The notes under the pieces: generated by a model
Databases searched by the model: none
The model's input: only the letters and a program-made list of their open reading frames with translations
Told to the model about the DNA's origin: nothing
Position numbers and translations under genes: made by a program
In this document: one piece after another, positions 53,143-61,883 of the stretch
Numbering within the stretch: position 1 is the stretch's first letter
How the letters are laid out: each line of letters begins with the position of its first letter
DNA from: Sphingobacterium allocomposti
GTDB taxonomy: Bacteria; Bacteroidota; Bacteroidia; Sphingobacteriales; Sphingobacteriaceae
Assembly (NCBI RefSeq): GCF_008124885.1
Contig: NZ_VNHX01000006.1
Span: 109,544 to 173,543 of the forward strand
Reading direction: 5' to 3'
Length of the DNA: 64,000 nucleotides

Positions 53143-53694
53143 CTAGGGAAGTTTCTTTTCCGTGACCAGCACAATGCTGTCACCGGAATCAACTTCCTGC
53201 CAGCTTACAATAACTTTTTGAGAATCGATGGAGTCTACCTGAATGCCGATGTAATCGGGCTGAATAGGGATCTGGCGGGAGAATCGCCGGTCTACCAGCA
53301 CCAACAGTTCCATTTTCGCGGGACGTCCAAAGGCCTGCATGGCGTCCATTGCCGAACGTATGGTTCTGCCCGTCCATAGAACGTCGTCGATCAGCACAAC
53401 ATCCTTCCCGTCGACAATAAAATCGATAACTGTGCTGTTCGCAGTCAGCGGGCTAGCTCCTTTCATCCGGAAATCGTCCCGATAGAACGTGATATCCAGA
53501 ATACCCAGCTGGACCTCTTTACCTGTCATGCGTTGGATTTCCTTTTGGATCCGCTCGGCCAAATAGGTACCTCTGGGCTGAATTCCGATTAGCACGGCAT
53601 TGGAAAAATCACCGTGGTTTTCAATCAGCTGCTGACATAAACGCCTGATTGTAATCTGAAATTTTGCTCCTTCTAATAAAATCGACTGTTTCAT
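53143..53694 (-). CDS. pyrR: PyrR: pyr-operon regulator / uracil phosphoribosyltransferase
   Basis: In other bacteria PyrR binds pyr mRNA leaders in response to UMP and also converts uracil to UMP. The 183-residue protein has the PRPP loop VVLIDDVLWTGRTIRSAMDAM near residues 98-118, plus IGIQPRGTYLAERIQ and ELLVLVDRRFSRQIPIQPDYIG typical of PyrR rather than plain transferases. pyrB follows, supporting a role in pyrimidine control. A perfect -7 box, TAAGTTTG, lies on the minus strand at 53718-53711. I did not find a classic PyrR-binding stem-loop upstream of pyrB. Confidence 0.94.
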   Translation of the reverse strand: MKQSILLEGAKFQITIRRLCQQLIENHGDFSNAVLIGIQPRGTYLAERIQKEIQRMTGKEVQLGILDITFYRDDFRMKGASPLTANSTVIDFIVDGKDVVLIDDVLWTGRTIRSAMDAMQAFGRPAKMELLVLVDRRFSRQIPIQPDYIGIQVDSIDSQKVIVSWQEVDSGDSIVLVTEKKLP

Positions 53695-53819
53695 TATGGG
53701 AATATTTGGGCAAACTTACGGTATTTTTTCCAAAAAAGGCAATTTATGCACCCGTAATTCGCAATTCGTAGTTAGAAGACCCACCCACTATCCCACGCCT
53801 TGTATCGCCGGACGGCCAT

Positions 53820-53848
53820 AAAAAAAGCAGCCCTTAGACTGCTTTTTT
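53820..53848 (-). terminator. Terminator of the DUF2723 gene
   Basis: AAAAAAGCAG / CTGCTTTTTT with an eight-base loop; T-runs on both strands. It lies directly after the DUF2723 stop on the minus strand. Confidence 0.8.
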
Positions 53849-53852
53849 TATG

Positions 53853-56800
53853 TTACTGTTCGCTTTGCTCGAAATAGTGCCGATAAACGTTAAAGAGCTC
53901 GTCCGACTGCTTTTTGAGTTCCGGCGGTCCCACCTCGTCCAATAACTGCTTGTAACGTTGTATAGAAGCCAGCCCGAATCTCATATTCCGATATTCCAGA
54001 TTGGATTTCGTCTCCGCGACCGCTTCATAGTAAGCCATATTCTCGCGGATGAATGTCAGGTTCCGTCGCGTGATCTCATTTGCTTTCGCTGTCTCCCCCA
54101 CTTTGTACATAACATCCAGCAACGGCACATAACTCATGACTTCCGACATCAAATATGCCCGTTTTGGCATGTTGTCGTAAGCGTTAAGCACCAGCTTCTT
54201 GGCCTTATCAGTTTCTCCTGCCGAAAGCAGCTGTTGCGCCGTCTGCCCATAAATGGTCCCCACATACATGCTGATATAACGATAGGAGTCCGGATCTACA
54301 TACGAAGCGTTACCGATGTTACCCCATGAAAATTTGTTGACTATATTATCGTACGTCTGCTCGACATTTTCTATCGAACTAGGATCGCCTTCTTTAAGAC
54401 CGAAGTCTACCGGCATCAAGCGGTACGCGAAGCCTTCGCTCACGAGGTAGCGATCCAACCCTATATAATTGTCTTCGGGTGTAGTAATGGTAAAGTAAAT
54501 CGGACGCTCCCAGTTGTTGTTCGCCAAAATAGCCAGCATGGATAGTTCCGCGCGGCTGACATAATTAAGACTGTATGTCCACCGCATTGTATCGACAACC
54601 GCCGACTCCCATTCCTTAGGTACAACGTTATTGGCTAAAACCGCCTTTTTGTCTATCGCCAGTTCCATCTTTTTGGTTGGCAGCAGATTGACAAACTCGC
54701 CGCTTTGCAGCTGCACCTTATTTTGCGGGTTATCAGAAAGCATCACATTCAATAGATCCTTAACAGGCACGTGATTAGGAATGCTATAATCCTGGTAGTA
54801 GATTACATCACGGACGCCATCTTTAATCAATTCCGGATCAATGTGAATAGGCAAAGCATCTGCGTCGTTCACCTTTTTCATCATCTGCTTCATATACCAA
54901 TCAGCACTGAGGAGACTGAGGTTTACTACCCGCACGTCTGTCCGGAAACCTTCTACTTCCTGAACATACCATAGCGGATAGGTGTCGTTGTCTCCATAGC
55001 TAAATAAGATGGCGTTAGGAGCACAAGATTCCAAATAATTTCGGGCCATGTCCCGCGCCAGCGACTTTTCTGAGCGGTTGTGATCGTCGTAGTTCTGTGC
55101 GATCAGAATAACAGGACCCGCGACCACTCCGACTGCTGTTGCTATATAGGCAGCGGTTCTGGCCTTCATCTTCTTCGTCAGGAAGTCGGCAATGGCGAAG
55201 AGACCAAGACCGATCCAGATGCTGAATGCATAGAAAGAGCCCGCGTATGCATAGTCCCTTTCACGGGGCTGCAAAGGTGTCTGGTTTAGATACAGCACAA
55301 TAGCTATGCCTGTAAAGAAAAATAACAGTCCTACCACACCGGCGTCCCGTTGCCTTTTTCCGAAATGCCACACGGCGCCCAGGATACCGAGAATCAGCGG
55401 AAGGAAGAAATATGTATTGCGTGAAGGGTCTGTCTTCGCTGAAGAAGGAAGCTTATACTGTCCTCCCAGCATAGCGTTATCAATCGGCGTAATACCGCTG
55501 ATCCAGTTACCCTCGGTAAAGGATCCATGCCCCTGTTGATCGTTTTGACGTCCGGCGAAGTTCCATAAAAAATAACGTCCGTACATATGCCCGATCTGGT
55601 AGCCAAAAAAGAACTTCAGGTTGTCGGCAAACGTAGGCGTCTCGTTGGGTCCAAGCCCGAGGTATTCCCTATAGTAGTCGGGGTGCCCACCTTTCTCACT
55701 ATAGATGCGGGGGAACAATGTCTCCTTATCGTAGGTATAAACCGGATTACGTTTGGCTACGACGTATTTATCGCCATCTTTGCGGTATACCTTTTTCCCA
55801 TCCTCCACTCCCGTGGGACGTGAATCGAAAAAGCGCCCTTTAAATAAGGGCTCATCTCCGTACTGTTCGCGGTTTAGATAGCTTAGGAAAGAGAAGGCGT
55901 TATCCGGATCGCTATTGTTCAGGGTCGGATCGGCCTTCGCACGGATGAGGATCATCGCGAAGGAACTATATCCAAAAAGGATAAAAGCGGCACTGACCAA
56001 TGCTATGTTTAGCAGGGGCTTAGCTTTTTTGATAGAATGAATAATGCCATATGCCAAGCCGCCAATCACCAAAATAGCAAATACCGCAGCTCCCCATCCA
56101 AAACCAAAACCCAACGAGTTAACGAAGAAAAGATCAAAATAAGCGGCCAGTTTTATCGAGTATTGTATTACTCCCCATAAGATAACCCCTAACACAACCA
56201 CCCCAATACCCAGCGCTTTTAAGATACCGCTGCCTGTACTTTGCTTCGTCTTTCTGAAGTAGACAACCAGGGCGATTGCAGGAATAACCAGTAAATTTAG
56301 GAGGTGTACGCCGATGGACAGGCCCATTACGTAGGCGATAAGTACAAGCCACCGATCTGATTGTGGCTCGTCGGCACGGACTTCCCATTTCAAAATTGCC
56401 CAGAACACAACGGCCGTACAAAGCGACGACATAGCATATACTTCTGCTTCCACGGCAGAAAACCAAAACGTGTCCGTAAAGGCATACGCCAGTGCCCCAA
56501 CGGCACCGGAAGCCATTATCATAAATATCTGTAACGTACTTAGCGCAGCATTCCGGTCGTTGCCTACAAACACTTTACGCGCGAGCGCCGTAATTGTCCA
56601 AAACAGGAAAAGAATGGTTAAACCACTACAGACGGCAGAGCCGACATTCATCCAGAACGCTATTTTTGTAGGGTCGCCCAGCGCGAGGTTCGAGAATACG
56701 TTTTCAACCATCAAAAAAAGCGGTGCTCCGGGCTGGTGCACGATCTGCATCTTATACGCCGAGGCGATAAACTCGCCACAATCCCACCAACTCACTGTAC

Positions 56801-56882
56801 GTTCCACGGTCATAATATAGATAACTGTCGCAACAATAGCGCAGATCCAGCCTAAAAGGTCGTTAATCTTTTTATAATTCAT
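53853..56882 (-). CDS. DUF2723 polytopic membrane protein (GT-C-like)
   Basis: A 1009-residue inner-membrane protein. The N-terminal third matches DUF2723: YIMTVERTVSWWDCGEFIASAYKMQIVHQPGAPLF near residues 22-56, where the Asp-Cys-Gly-Glu core corresponds to the acidic first loop of GT-C glycosyltransferases. About eleven to thirteen membrane segments follow (residues 8-330 and 480-600). The C-terminal 380 residues are periplasmic with a TPR-like end. The family is widespread in Bacteroidota and a protein O-mannosyltransferase-like role is suspected, but the reaction is not established. It is a single-gene unit. Confidence 0.85.
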   Translation of the reverse strand: MNYKKINDLLGWICAIVATVIYIMTVERTVSWWDCGEFIASAYKMQIVHQPGAPLFLMVENVFSNLALGDPTKIAFWMNVGSAVCSGLTILFLFWTITALARKVFVGNDRNAALSTLQIFMIMASGAVGALAYAFTDTFWFSAVEAEVYAMSSLCTAVVFWAILKWEVRADEPQSDRWLVLIAYVMGLSIGVHLLNLLVIPAIALVVYFRKTKQSTGSGILKALGIGVVVLGVILWGVIQYSIKLAAYFDLFFVNSLGFGFGWGAAVFAILVIGGLAYGIIHSIKKAKPLLNIALVSAAFILFGYSSFAMILIRAKADPTLNNSDPDNAFSFLSYLNREQYGDEPLFKGRFFDSRPTGVEDGKKVYRKDGDKYVVAKRNPVYTYDKETLFPRIYSEKGGHPDYYREYLGLGPNETPTFADNLKFFFGYQIGHMYGRYFLWNFAGRQNDQQGHGSFTEGNWISGITPIDNAMLGGQYKLPSSAKTDPSRNTYFFLPLILGILGAVWHFGKRQRDAGVVGLLFFFTGIAIVLYLNQTPLQPRERDYAYAGSFYAFSIWIGLGLFAIADFLTKKMKARTAAYIATAVGVVAGPVILIAQNYDDHNRSEKSLARDMARNYLESCAPNAILFSYGDNDTYPLWYVQEVEGFRTDVRVVNLSLLSADWYMKQMMKKVNDADALPIHIDPELIKDGVRDVIYYQDYSIPNHVPVKDLLNVMLSDNPQNKVQLQSGEFVNLLPTKKMELAIDKKAVLANNVVPKEWESAVVDTMRWTYSLNYVSRAELSMLAILANNNWERPIYFTITTPEDNYIGLDRYLVSEGFAYRLMPVDFGLKEGDPSSIENVEQTYDNIVNKFSWGNIGNASYVDPDSYRYISMYVGTIYGQTAQQLLSAGETDKAKKLVLNAYDNMPKRAYLMSEVMSYVPLLDVMYKVGETAKANEITRRNLTFIRENMAYYEAVAETKSNLEYRNMRFGLASIQRYKQLLDEVGPPELKKQSDELFNVYRHYFEQSEQ

Positions 56883-57084
56883 CCTATTTTGATAAGGTTA
56901 TCCTAAATTTATGGCTCGAAAATAAGGAATACAAATCGACTATTAAATATTATTTGCACATTTTAACGAAGTTTGTTGCAAATAGGCGCTTCGTCCAAAA
57001 TATGGCCCCTGCATTTTATCCCTGCCAACAACAAAAAATATCGCACTGAAAATCAGATTAGATACATTTTTTAGCACAAAAAGT

Positions 57085-57115
57085 TTTGCAGAAAATAAAA
57101 ACAGCCGTATATTTG
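57085..57115 (+). promoter_or_regulatory. Promoter of the first tRNA-Gln
   Basis: TTTG at 57085-57088, 19 bases, TATATTTG at 57108-57115: a complete Bacteroidota promoter with a start near 57121. Confidence 0.75.
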
Positions 57116-57157
57116 CATCGTCAAAACAAGCTAACGCTTGGAACGACAACAAAAGAG

Positions 57158-57228
57158 TGTCCCATAGTATAATGGTAGTACGACAGATTTTGGTTCTGTT
57201 TGTCTTGGTTCGAATCCAGGTGGGACAA
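57158..57228 (+). tRNA. tRNA-Gln (anticodon TTG), copy 1
   Basis: A 71-nt cloverleaf. Acceptor stem TGTCCCA / TGGGACA with discriminator A; anticodon stem ACAGA / TCTGT around TTTTGGT, giving TTG; T-arm with GGTTCGAATCC. No CCA encoded. It has its own promoter and terminator. Confidence 0.95.
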
Positions 57229-57230
57229 CA

Positions 57231-57262
57231 AAAAGGGGAGCAGAAAACGCTCTCCTTTTTTC
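57231..57262 (+). terminator. Terminator of tRNA-Gln copy 1
   Basis: AAAAGGgGAGC / GCTCtCCTTTT with loop AGAAAAC and a T-run, immediately after the tRNA. Confidence 0.8.
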
Positions 57263-57308
57263 ATTATAATCCGTTCAGTCTGAACTTTTTATAGCACATA
57301 AAAACTAT

Positions 57309-57338
57309 TTTGATTTCAGAAACATTTGGCTAACTTTG
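57309..57338 (+). promoter_or_regulatory. Promoter of the second tRNA-Gln and prs
   Basis: TTTG at 57309-57312, 18 bases, TAACTTTG at 57331-57338, a perfect -7 box; predicted start near 57344. Confidence 0.65.
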
Positions 57339-57370
57339 CCCCCGACACGAAAAGCAGATCGTTGGAATAT

Positions 57371-57441
57371 TGTCCGATAGTATAAGGGTAGTACAAGTGA
57401 TTTTGGTTCATTTAGTCTTGGTTCGAATCCAGGTCGGACAA
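57371..57441 (+). tRNA. tRNA-Gln (anticodon TTG), copy 2
   Basis: A 71-nt cloverleaf. Acceptor TGTCCGA / TCGGACA with discriminator A; anticodon stem AGTGA / TCATT (one G-T pair) around TTTTGGT, giving TTG. It differs from copy 1 in all stems except the T-arm, so it is not a recent duplicate. No terminator lies between it and prs, 67 bases on, so the two are probably cotranscribed. Confidence 0.93.
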
Positions 57442-57508
57442 CTCCTCCATCGCTTTTGGCAAGTAACAATTGGAAATATTGAGTTAATCCAACATAAAAT
57501 TACGCATA

Positions 57509-58465
57509 ATGCCTTTGCAATTTAACACGGTTAAGCTGTTCGCAGGGTCGGGAACAGTAGAATTAGCAGAAAAAATCTCCAAGTCGTATGGTAAGCCGCT
57601 CGGTGACGTCACCTTATCCGAATTCAGCGACGGAGAAATTCAGCCCTTTTACAATGAATCTGTCCGCGGAAGCGACGTTTTCCTTATCCAATCGACCAAC
57701 CAACCAACCGACAATCTTCTTGAACTTTTACTGATGATCGACGCTGCAAAAAGGGCCTCCGCCCATTATATTACAGCTGTGGTTCCTTATTTTGGCTTCG
57801 CCCGTCAGGACAGAAAAGATAAACCCCGGGTGGCCATCGGTGCAAAACTCATTGCGAACCTTATTATGGCAGCCGGCGCACACCGCATTATGACGATGGA
57901 CCTCCACGCAGCTCAGATCCAGGGTTTTTTCGATATACCGGTAGACCACCTGGATGGTTCCATCATTTTCGTACCTTATATTAAATCATTAAATCTCCCT
58001 AACCTGACGATCGCTTCTCCGGACATGGGCGGATCATACCGGGCCCGCACCTTTGCGAAGTTCTTCAATGCCGAAGTGGTTATATGTGACAAACGACGCA
58101 AACGCGCAAACGAAATTGAGTCTATGTCCATCATTGGGGACGTAACCGGGCAGGACGTCGTACTGATCGACGATATCTGCGATACAGCAGGAACATTATC
58201 GAAAGCGGCAGCGTTAATTATGGAAAACGGAGCCAACTCGGTGCGCGCCGTATGTACGCACGCGGTACTCTCCGGCAAAGCGTACGAAACGATCGAAAAC
58301 TCCGTGTTAGCCGAGATGATTGTAACGGATACCATTCAGCTACACCCCGAAAAATCCAAATTCTGCAGTAAAATTAAGGTACTATCTACAGCAGATCTTT
58401 TTGCCAGCGCTATAAAAAATGTAAACGAACACGGCTCTATTTCCGACCTGTTCGATATTAAATAA
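57509..58465 (+). CDS. prs: Ribose-phosphate pyrophosphokinase (PRPP synthase)
   Basis: Makes PRPP from ribose 5-phosphate and ATP, feeding purine, pyrimidine, histidine and NAD synthesis. The 318-residue class-I enzyme shows KLFAGSGTVELAEKI at the start, FSDGEIQPFYNESVRG, PYFGFARQDRKDKPR with the ATP-binding loop, the flexible loop VICDKRRKRANEIE, and the PRPP loop VVLIDDICDTAGTLSKAA near residues 217-234. All are complete. It probably shares a transcript with the upstream tRNA-Gln and ends in a strong terminator. Confidence 0.97.
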   Translation: MPLQFNTVKLFAGSGTVELAEKISKSYGKPLGDVTLSEFSDGEIQPFYNESVRGSDVFLIQSTNQPTDNLLELLLMIDAAKRASAHYITAVVPYFGFARQDRKDKPRVAIGAKLIANLIMAAGAHRIMTMDLHAAQIQGFFDIPVDHLDGSIIFVPYIKSLNLPNLTIASPDMGGSYRARTFAKFFNAEVVICDKRRKRANEIESMSIIGDVTGQDVVLIDDICDTAGTLSKAAALIMENGANSVRAVCTHAVLSGKAYETIENSVLAEMIVTDTIQLHPEKSKFCSKIKVLSTADLFASAIKNVNEHGSISDLFDIK

Positions 58466-58479
58466 TTGCCGGTATTAGC

Positions 58480-58518
58480 AAAGAAACGGGTAGCTTTTAA
58501 CGGCTACCCGTTTCTTTA
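58480..58518 (+). terminator. prs terminator
   Basis: AAGAAACGGGTAGC / GCTACCCGTTTCTT, 14 perfect pairs around an eight-base loop, then TATA. Confidence 0.85.
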
Positions 58519-58691
58519 TAAAAGGCTCCGCTTTTGCATGAAGTCGTTCACAGCGGATCAAACAACGTCCGCATGTCAAGTCTACAGCAATTGACGGCAT
58601 GGCGGACATAAACGGGAGGATGAAGATCTCCTGCCGGAACCGTTCGACCCCATTATCTGATTTAAAAGTTTTTTTTATAAAAAAAATACAC

Positions 58692-58699
58692 TATTTTTG
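58692..58699 (+). promoter_or_regulatory. -7 box of the rplY promoter
   Basis: TATTTTTG, a perfect TAnnTTTG, 25 bases before the rplY ATG at 58725. Confidence 0.6.
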
Positions 58700-58724
58700 C
58701 ACCTCAAAATTTAATATTTTTAAC

Positions 58725-59321
58725 ATGAAATCAATTGCTATTAGCGGTTCTGTAAGACAGAACGTAGGGAAAAGAGATGCAAAAGAATTGCGTTACGAAG
58801 GAAAGATTCCTGCAGTTCTTTATGGTGGTAAAGAGCAAACCCACCTTTCTGTGTCCGCAGCTGATTTGAAACCGGTTCTTTATACACCAGATGTTGTATT
58901 TGTAGAATTGGATATCGATGGCAAAAAAACAAAAGCTATCGTTCAAGAAGCACAATTCCACCCACTTACCGACTTACCCACACACGTTGACTTTTTAGAG
59001 TTATTCGATGACAAAGAGGTTTCGGTAAACATTCCTATCAAATTAACCGGTACATCTCCTGGTGTGAAAATGGGGGGTAAACTTGTACAGAAATTACGCA
59101 AACTGCGTGTTAAGGCATTGCCTAACAGCCTTCCGCAAGAGATCGAAGTTCCAATGGAATCGTTGGAAGTTGGCAAATCCTTCCGCGTACGTCAAGTTGT
59201 TTTAGATAATGCAAAAGTTCTTAATAACGCTGATGACACAATCGTGTCTGTGATCATGTCACGTGCATTGCGTCAGGCAGAGCAAGAGGCAGCAAAAGCA
59301 GCAAAAGGCGGTAAAAAATAA
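58725..59321 (+). CDS. rplY: 50S ribosomal protein L25 / Ctc family
   Basis: Binds 5S rRNA in the large subunit. The 198-residue long form has the N-terminal L25 domain (AISGSVRQNVGKRDAKELRYEGKIPAVLYGG) and the C-terminal Ctc beta domain (VSVNIPIKLTGTSPGVKMGGKLVQKLRKLRVKALP). It ends in a Lys/Ala-rich tail. The ATG at 58725 is chosen because upstream in-frame sequence lies before the promoter and has no resemblance to L25. Codon use is AT-rich, as for the other ribosomal genes. pth follows, the common L25-pth neighbour pair. Confidence 0.96.
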   Translation: MKSIAISGSVRQNVGKRDAKELRYEGKIPAVLYGGKEQTHLSVSAADLKPVLYTPDVVFVELDIDGKKTKAIVQEAQFHPLTDLPTHVDFLELFDDKEVSVNIPIKLTGTSPGVKMGGKLVQKLRKLRVKALPNSLPQEIEVPMESLEVGKSFRVRQVVLDNAKVLNNADDTIVSVIMSRALRQAEQEAAKAAKGGKK

Positions 59322-59342
59322 CCGTTGTAAATCGGAACAGGT

Positions 59343-59373
59343 AAAGGCGTTGATATATTCAACGCCTTTTTTT
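59343..59373 (+). terminator. rplY terminator
   Basis: AAAGGCGTTGA / TCAACGCCTTT with loop TATAT and a T-run, 21 bases after the stop. Confidence 0.85.
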
Positions 59374-59421
59374 ATCTCCTCCCTCCTTACATTTGGATTC
59401 CCGATTCTAAAGTCTAATCCC

Positions 59422-59429
59422 TATTTTTG
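59422..59429 (+). promoter_or_regulatory. -7 box of the pth promoter, five bases from ATG
   Basis: TATTTTTG, then CACGC, then ATG. The predicted start site is at the start codon, so the mRNA should be leaderless. A TTTG at 59392-59395 is 26 bases upstream, longer than usual. Confidence 0.6.
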
Positions 59430-59434
59430 CACGC

Positions 59435-59998
59435 ATGAACTATTTAATTGTCGGATTGGGCAACATTGGTAAGGAGTATGAAGATACGCGCCACAATATA
59501 GGATTTATGGTGGCCGATGAGGTCGCCAGACAAGCGGGTGCAACGTGGTCTCTCTTAAAGCTCGCCTACTATACGGAATTCAAGCAACGCGGCAGAAACG
59601 TATATATGATTAAGCCGACGACCTACATGAATTTAAGTGGAAAAGCTGTAAACTATTGGATGCAGCAATTAAAAGTCCCTATACAGAACGTATTGGTTAT
59701 CGTAGATGACTTAGCCATTCCTTTTGGTTCGTTACGGATAAAGCCTAAAGGATCTGCTGCCGGGCACAACGGCCTTCGCTCCATCGAGGCGAGCTGCGGC
59801 GGACAGCATTATCCCCGCTTACGCTTCGGCATCGGCGACAACTATCCAAAAGGGCGGCAGGTAGATTACGTACTGGGGCCGTTCGATAGCGACGAGCAGA
59901 AAGAATTGCCTGCGCTTATCGATCATGCCGTAAAGATGGTGAACAGTTTTGTAAATATCGGCATTGAGCTCACGATGACAAACCTGAACACCAAATAG
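59435..59998 (+). CDS. pth: Peptidyl-tRNA hydrolase
   Basis: Releases tRNA from stalled peptidyl-tRNA. The 187-residue product has MNYLIVGLGNIGKEYEDTRHNIGFMVADE at the N-terminus, where Asn8-type and His20-type catalytic residues sit in GLGNIG and TRHNIGF, then KPTTYMNLSGKAV and VIVDDLAIPFGSLRIKPKGSAAGHNGLRSIE. All conserved residues are present. It follows rplY and its terminator and has its own very close promoter. It converges on the M56 gene with no clear terminator between them. Confidence 0.97.
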   Translation: MNYLIVGLGNIGKEYEDTRHNIGFMVADEVARQAGATWSLLKLAYYTEFKQRGRNVYMIKPTTYMNLSGKAVNYWMQQLKVPIQNVLVIVDDLAIPFGSLRIKPKGSAAGHNGLRSIEASCGGQHYPRLRFGIGDNYPKGRQVDYVLGPFDSDEQKELPALIDHAVKMVNSFVNIGIELTMTNLNTK

Positions 59999-60031
59999 AC
60001 AAGGGCGTACCTCGTGTTGGGGGCGTCCTCC

Positions 60032-61879
60032 TTACCTTGTTTTTATTTCAATCCGGCGTCCTCCTTTATCCGGATCGCCGCTTGTTTCTATCGTGGCAAT
60101 ATCTTTTTCAGGGACTGCCTTAAACTCATTCTTAGATACGGGGGTTCCGTCCACGAAGAACACGTCGTCATCTGTATAGGTGACATCTCTCTTTACAGAG
60201 CTACGTTTGCCCGCTTTTGTAGTGATCATGATAACGCCGTCCTTCCCTTTTTCGCCATATAAATGTTCGGCACTGGCATCTTTGACGACGGTAATGGACT
60301 CAATCTTATCCGGCGATATGTCCTTTCCGAGATCGTATGCCTTCGCCTGTGCTACACCGTCCACGACGATCAGTGGCTGTGCTCCGTCCTTCTTTACTCC
60401 GCGGAAGATGATCGCTTTCGCTTTACTGGTGTCCGGTTGTGCAGCGTTCTGCGTACCGTTCGACTTGTACCCCTTAACAACGACACTCCGCAACCTAACG
60501 GTATCTCTTTCTAACTTTAGTTTCTCCACCTTCCCCGACAATGTCGCGGCGTACCCCTTCGTTGTCATTTCTATCGCCCCGTCTTTCGCCTGAGCACCAT
60601 ACTTTGTCAACGCGGCCGTACCTTTCAGGACATGAATTTCCTGAATGCTGTTCGGATCGATCGCCTCGAAATCCCTCTTTAGATCAATCTTGCCGTCGAT
60701 GATCAGTAATGGAGCATTCTCCCCTGACAACCGGACACGCTTCTTGGAGGCCCGTAGATCAAGCGTATCCCGTTCGGTAACCAACGGGACAGCTCCGATA
60801 GTGGCCACTATCCGGTCTCCAGCCATGCGGGTACCGGCAACACTATTGGTAGAGTCTGTCCGGCTTTCCCCTCCCCCGCCGATAGTGTCTATAGGCAGCC
60901 CCTCAACAAATGCTCCTGGCGTCGTATCTTCCCTTTTTATCGGCAATGCGGAATCCTGCTTAAAGATATCCTCCAGGTCCGTTTGTTTCGCGGTCTGTAC
61001 GGCTCCTGCAATATGATCATCAGCTTTACTGACGGTAAATGCCCCGGCAAAAAAAATGATCACCGGTAGCAGAAACGCGTATTTACTCAGCGCAAGCCGG
61101 GATGACCGCCGTTTATTCATCATCATAATGCGTTTTTTTAGAAGTTTAAAATTAAACCGGTTACTGATTCCTACGGCCATTCCCTGTTTGGAGACATGCA
61201 GCAACGAATATTGATAAGTCTGCCGGTCGATCCCATTGCTTAACACCTGTTGATCCGTCAGGAATTCCAGATTTTGCCGCACGGCTCTCCGCATGAGCCA
61301 AACGAGCGGATTATACCAGCAACTTATCAGGACAATTTCAAATAAAAGGATATCTATTGTATGGAGCCCCTTAACATGGATATTTTCATGCTCAAAAATA
61401 TCCTGAAGTTCCAGTTCCTGATGCTGATCCTTATTTACGTATATCTTATTTAAAAAAGAAAAAGGTACAATGGGGAAAAACACATTTCTATACAGATACG
61501 ATTTCCACGAGGCGTCTACCGAGTGATGATGTATACGTAATAAACTGACAAGCTGTATCAGCAATTTACCCGTAAACACCAATACCCCCATCCCCAGAAA
61601 TGCGTAAATCAGATTTTCCAGCGTATAGATGGAAACATTGTCTGGGCCTGTGGAAAAAGTCGGGAAAAAGTCTATTAACTCACCTATTGGCTCCGCATGC
61701 CGTCTGAACAGAGCCTTAATATCCAAAAACGGATAAAGCAGGGAGAACCCCGCCCCTATAATGAAATATATCCTGTTCAAGGAATAGAAGGTCAGGTCTT
61801 TCAGCAGAAGTATATACCCCATGTATAACATGGCCAATAGCATATTGACCTGAACAATATAGGTGAGTAATGAGTCCAT
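60032..61879 (-). CDS. BlaR1-like M56 membrane metallopeptidase with TonB-plug-like domains
   Basis: A 615-residue protein. Residues 1 to about 295 form the BlaR1/MecR1-type part: membrane segments at about 5-28, 37-56, 90-112, 172-190 and 276-295, and the zinc motif HENIH (His164, Glu165, His168). The C-terminal part is not a penicillin-sensing domain. It holds plug-like segments as in TonB-dependent receptors: LLIIDGKIDLKR...IQEIHVLKGTAALTKYG near 393-440, LIVVDGVAQAKAY...VVKDASAEHLYGEKGKDGVI near 510-550, and a shorter FVDGTPVSKNEF near 575-587. It follows blaI by four bases. Confidence 0.85.
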   Translation of the reverse strand: MDSLLTYIVQVNMLLAMLYMGYILLLKDLTFYSLNRIYFIIGAGFSLLYPFLDIKALFRRHAEPIGELIDFFPTFSTGPDNVSIYTLENLIYAFLGMGVLVFTGKLLIQLVSLLRIHHHSVDASWKSYLYRNVFFPIVPFSFLNKIYVNKDQHQELELQDIFEHENIHVKGLHTIDILLFEIVLISCWYNPLVWLMRRAVRQNLEFLTDQQVLSNGIDRQTYQYSLLHVSKQGMAVGISNRFNFKLLKKRIMMMNKRRSSRLALSKYAFLLPVIIFFAGAFTVSKADDHIAGAVQTAKQTDLEDIFKQDSALPIKREDTTPGAFVEGLPIDTIGGGGESRTDSTNSVAGTRMAGDRIVATIGAVPLVTERDTLDLRASKKRVRLSGENAPLLIIDGKIDLKRDFEAIDPNSIQEIHVLKGTAALTKYGAQAKDGAIEMTTKGYAATLSGKVEKLKLERDTVRLRSVVVKGYKSNGTQNAAQPDTSKAKAIIFRGVKKDGAQPLIVVDGVAQAKAYDLGKDISPDKIESITVVKDASAEHLYGEKGKDGVIMITTKAGKRSSVKRDVTYTDDDVFFVDGTPVSKNEFKAVPEKDIATIETSGDPDKGGRRIEIKTR

Positions 61880-61883
61880 AACT

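Noticed and set aside
58599..58724. N-terminal extension of the L25 gene starting at 58599
   Set aside because: The added 42 residues are unlike L25 and the sequence contains the rplY promoter. The ATG at 58725 gives the family N-terminus.
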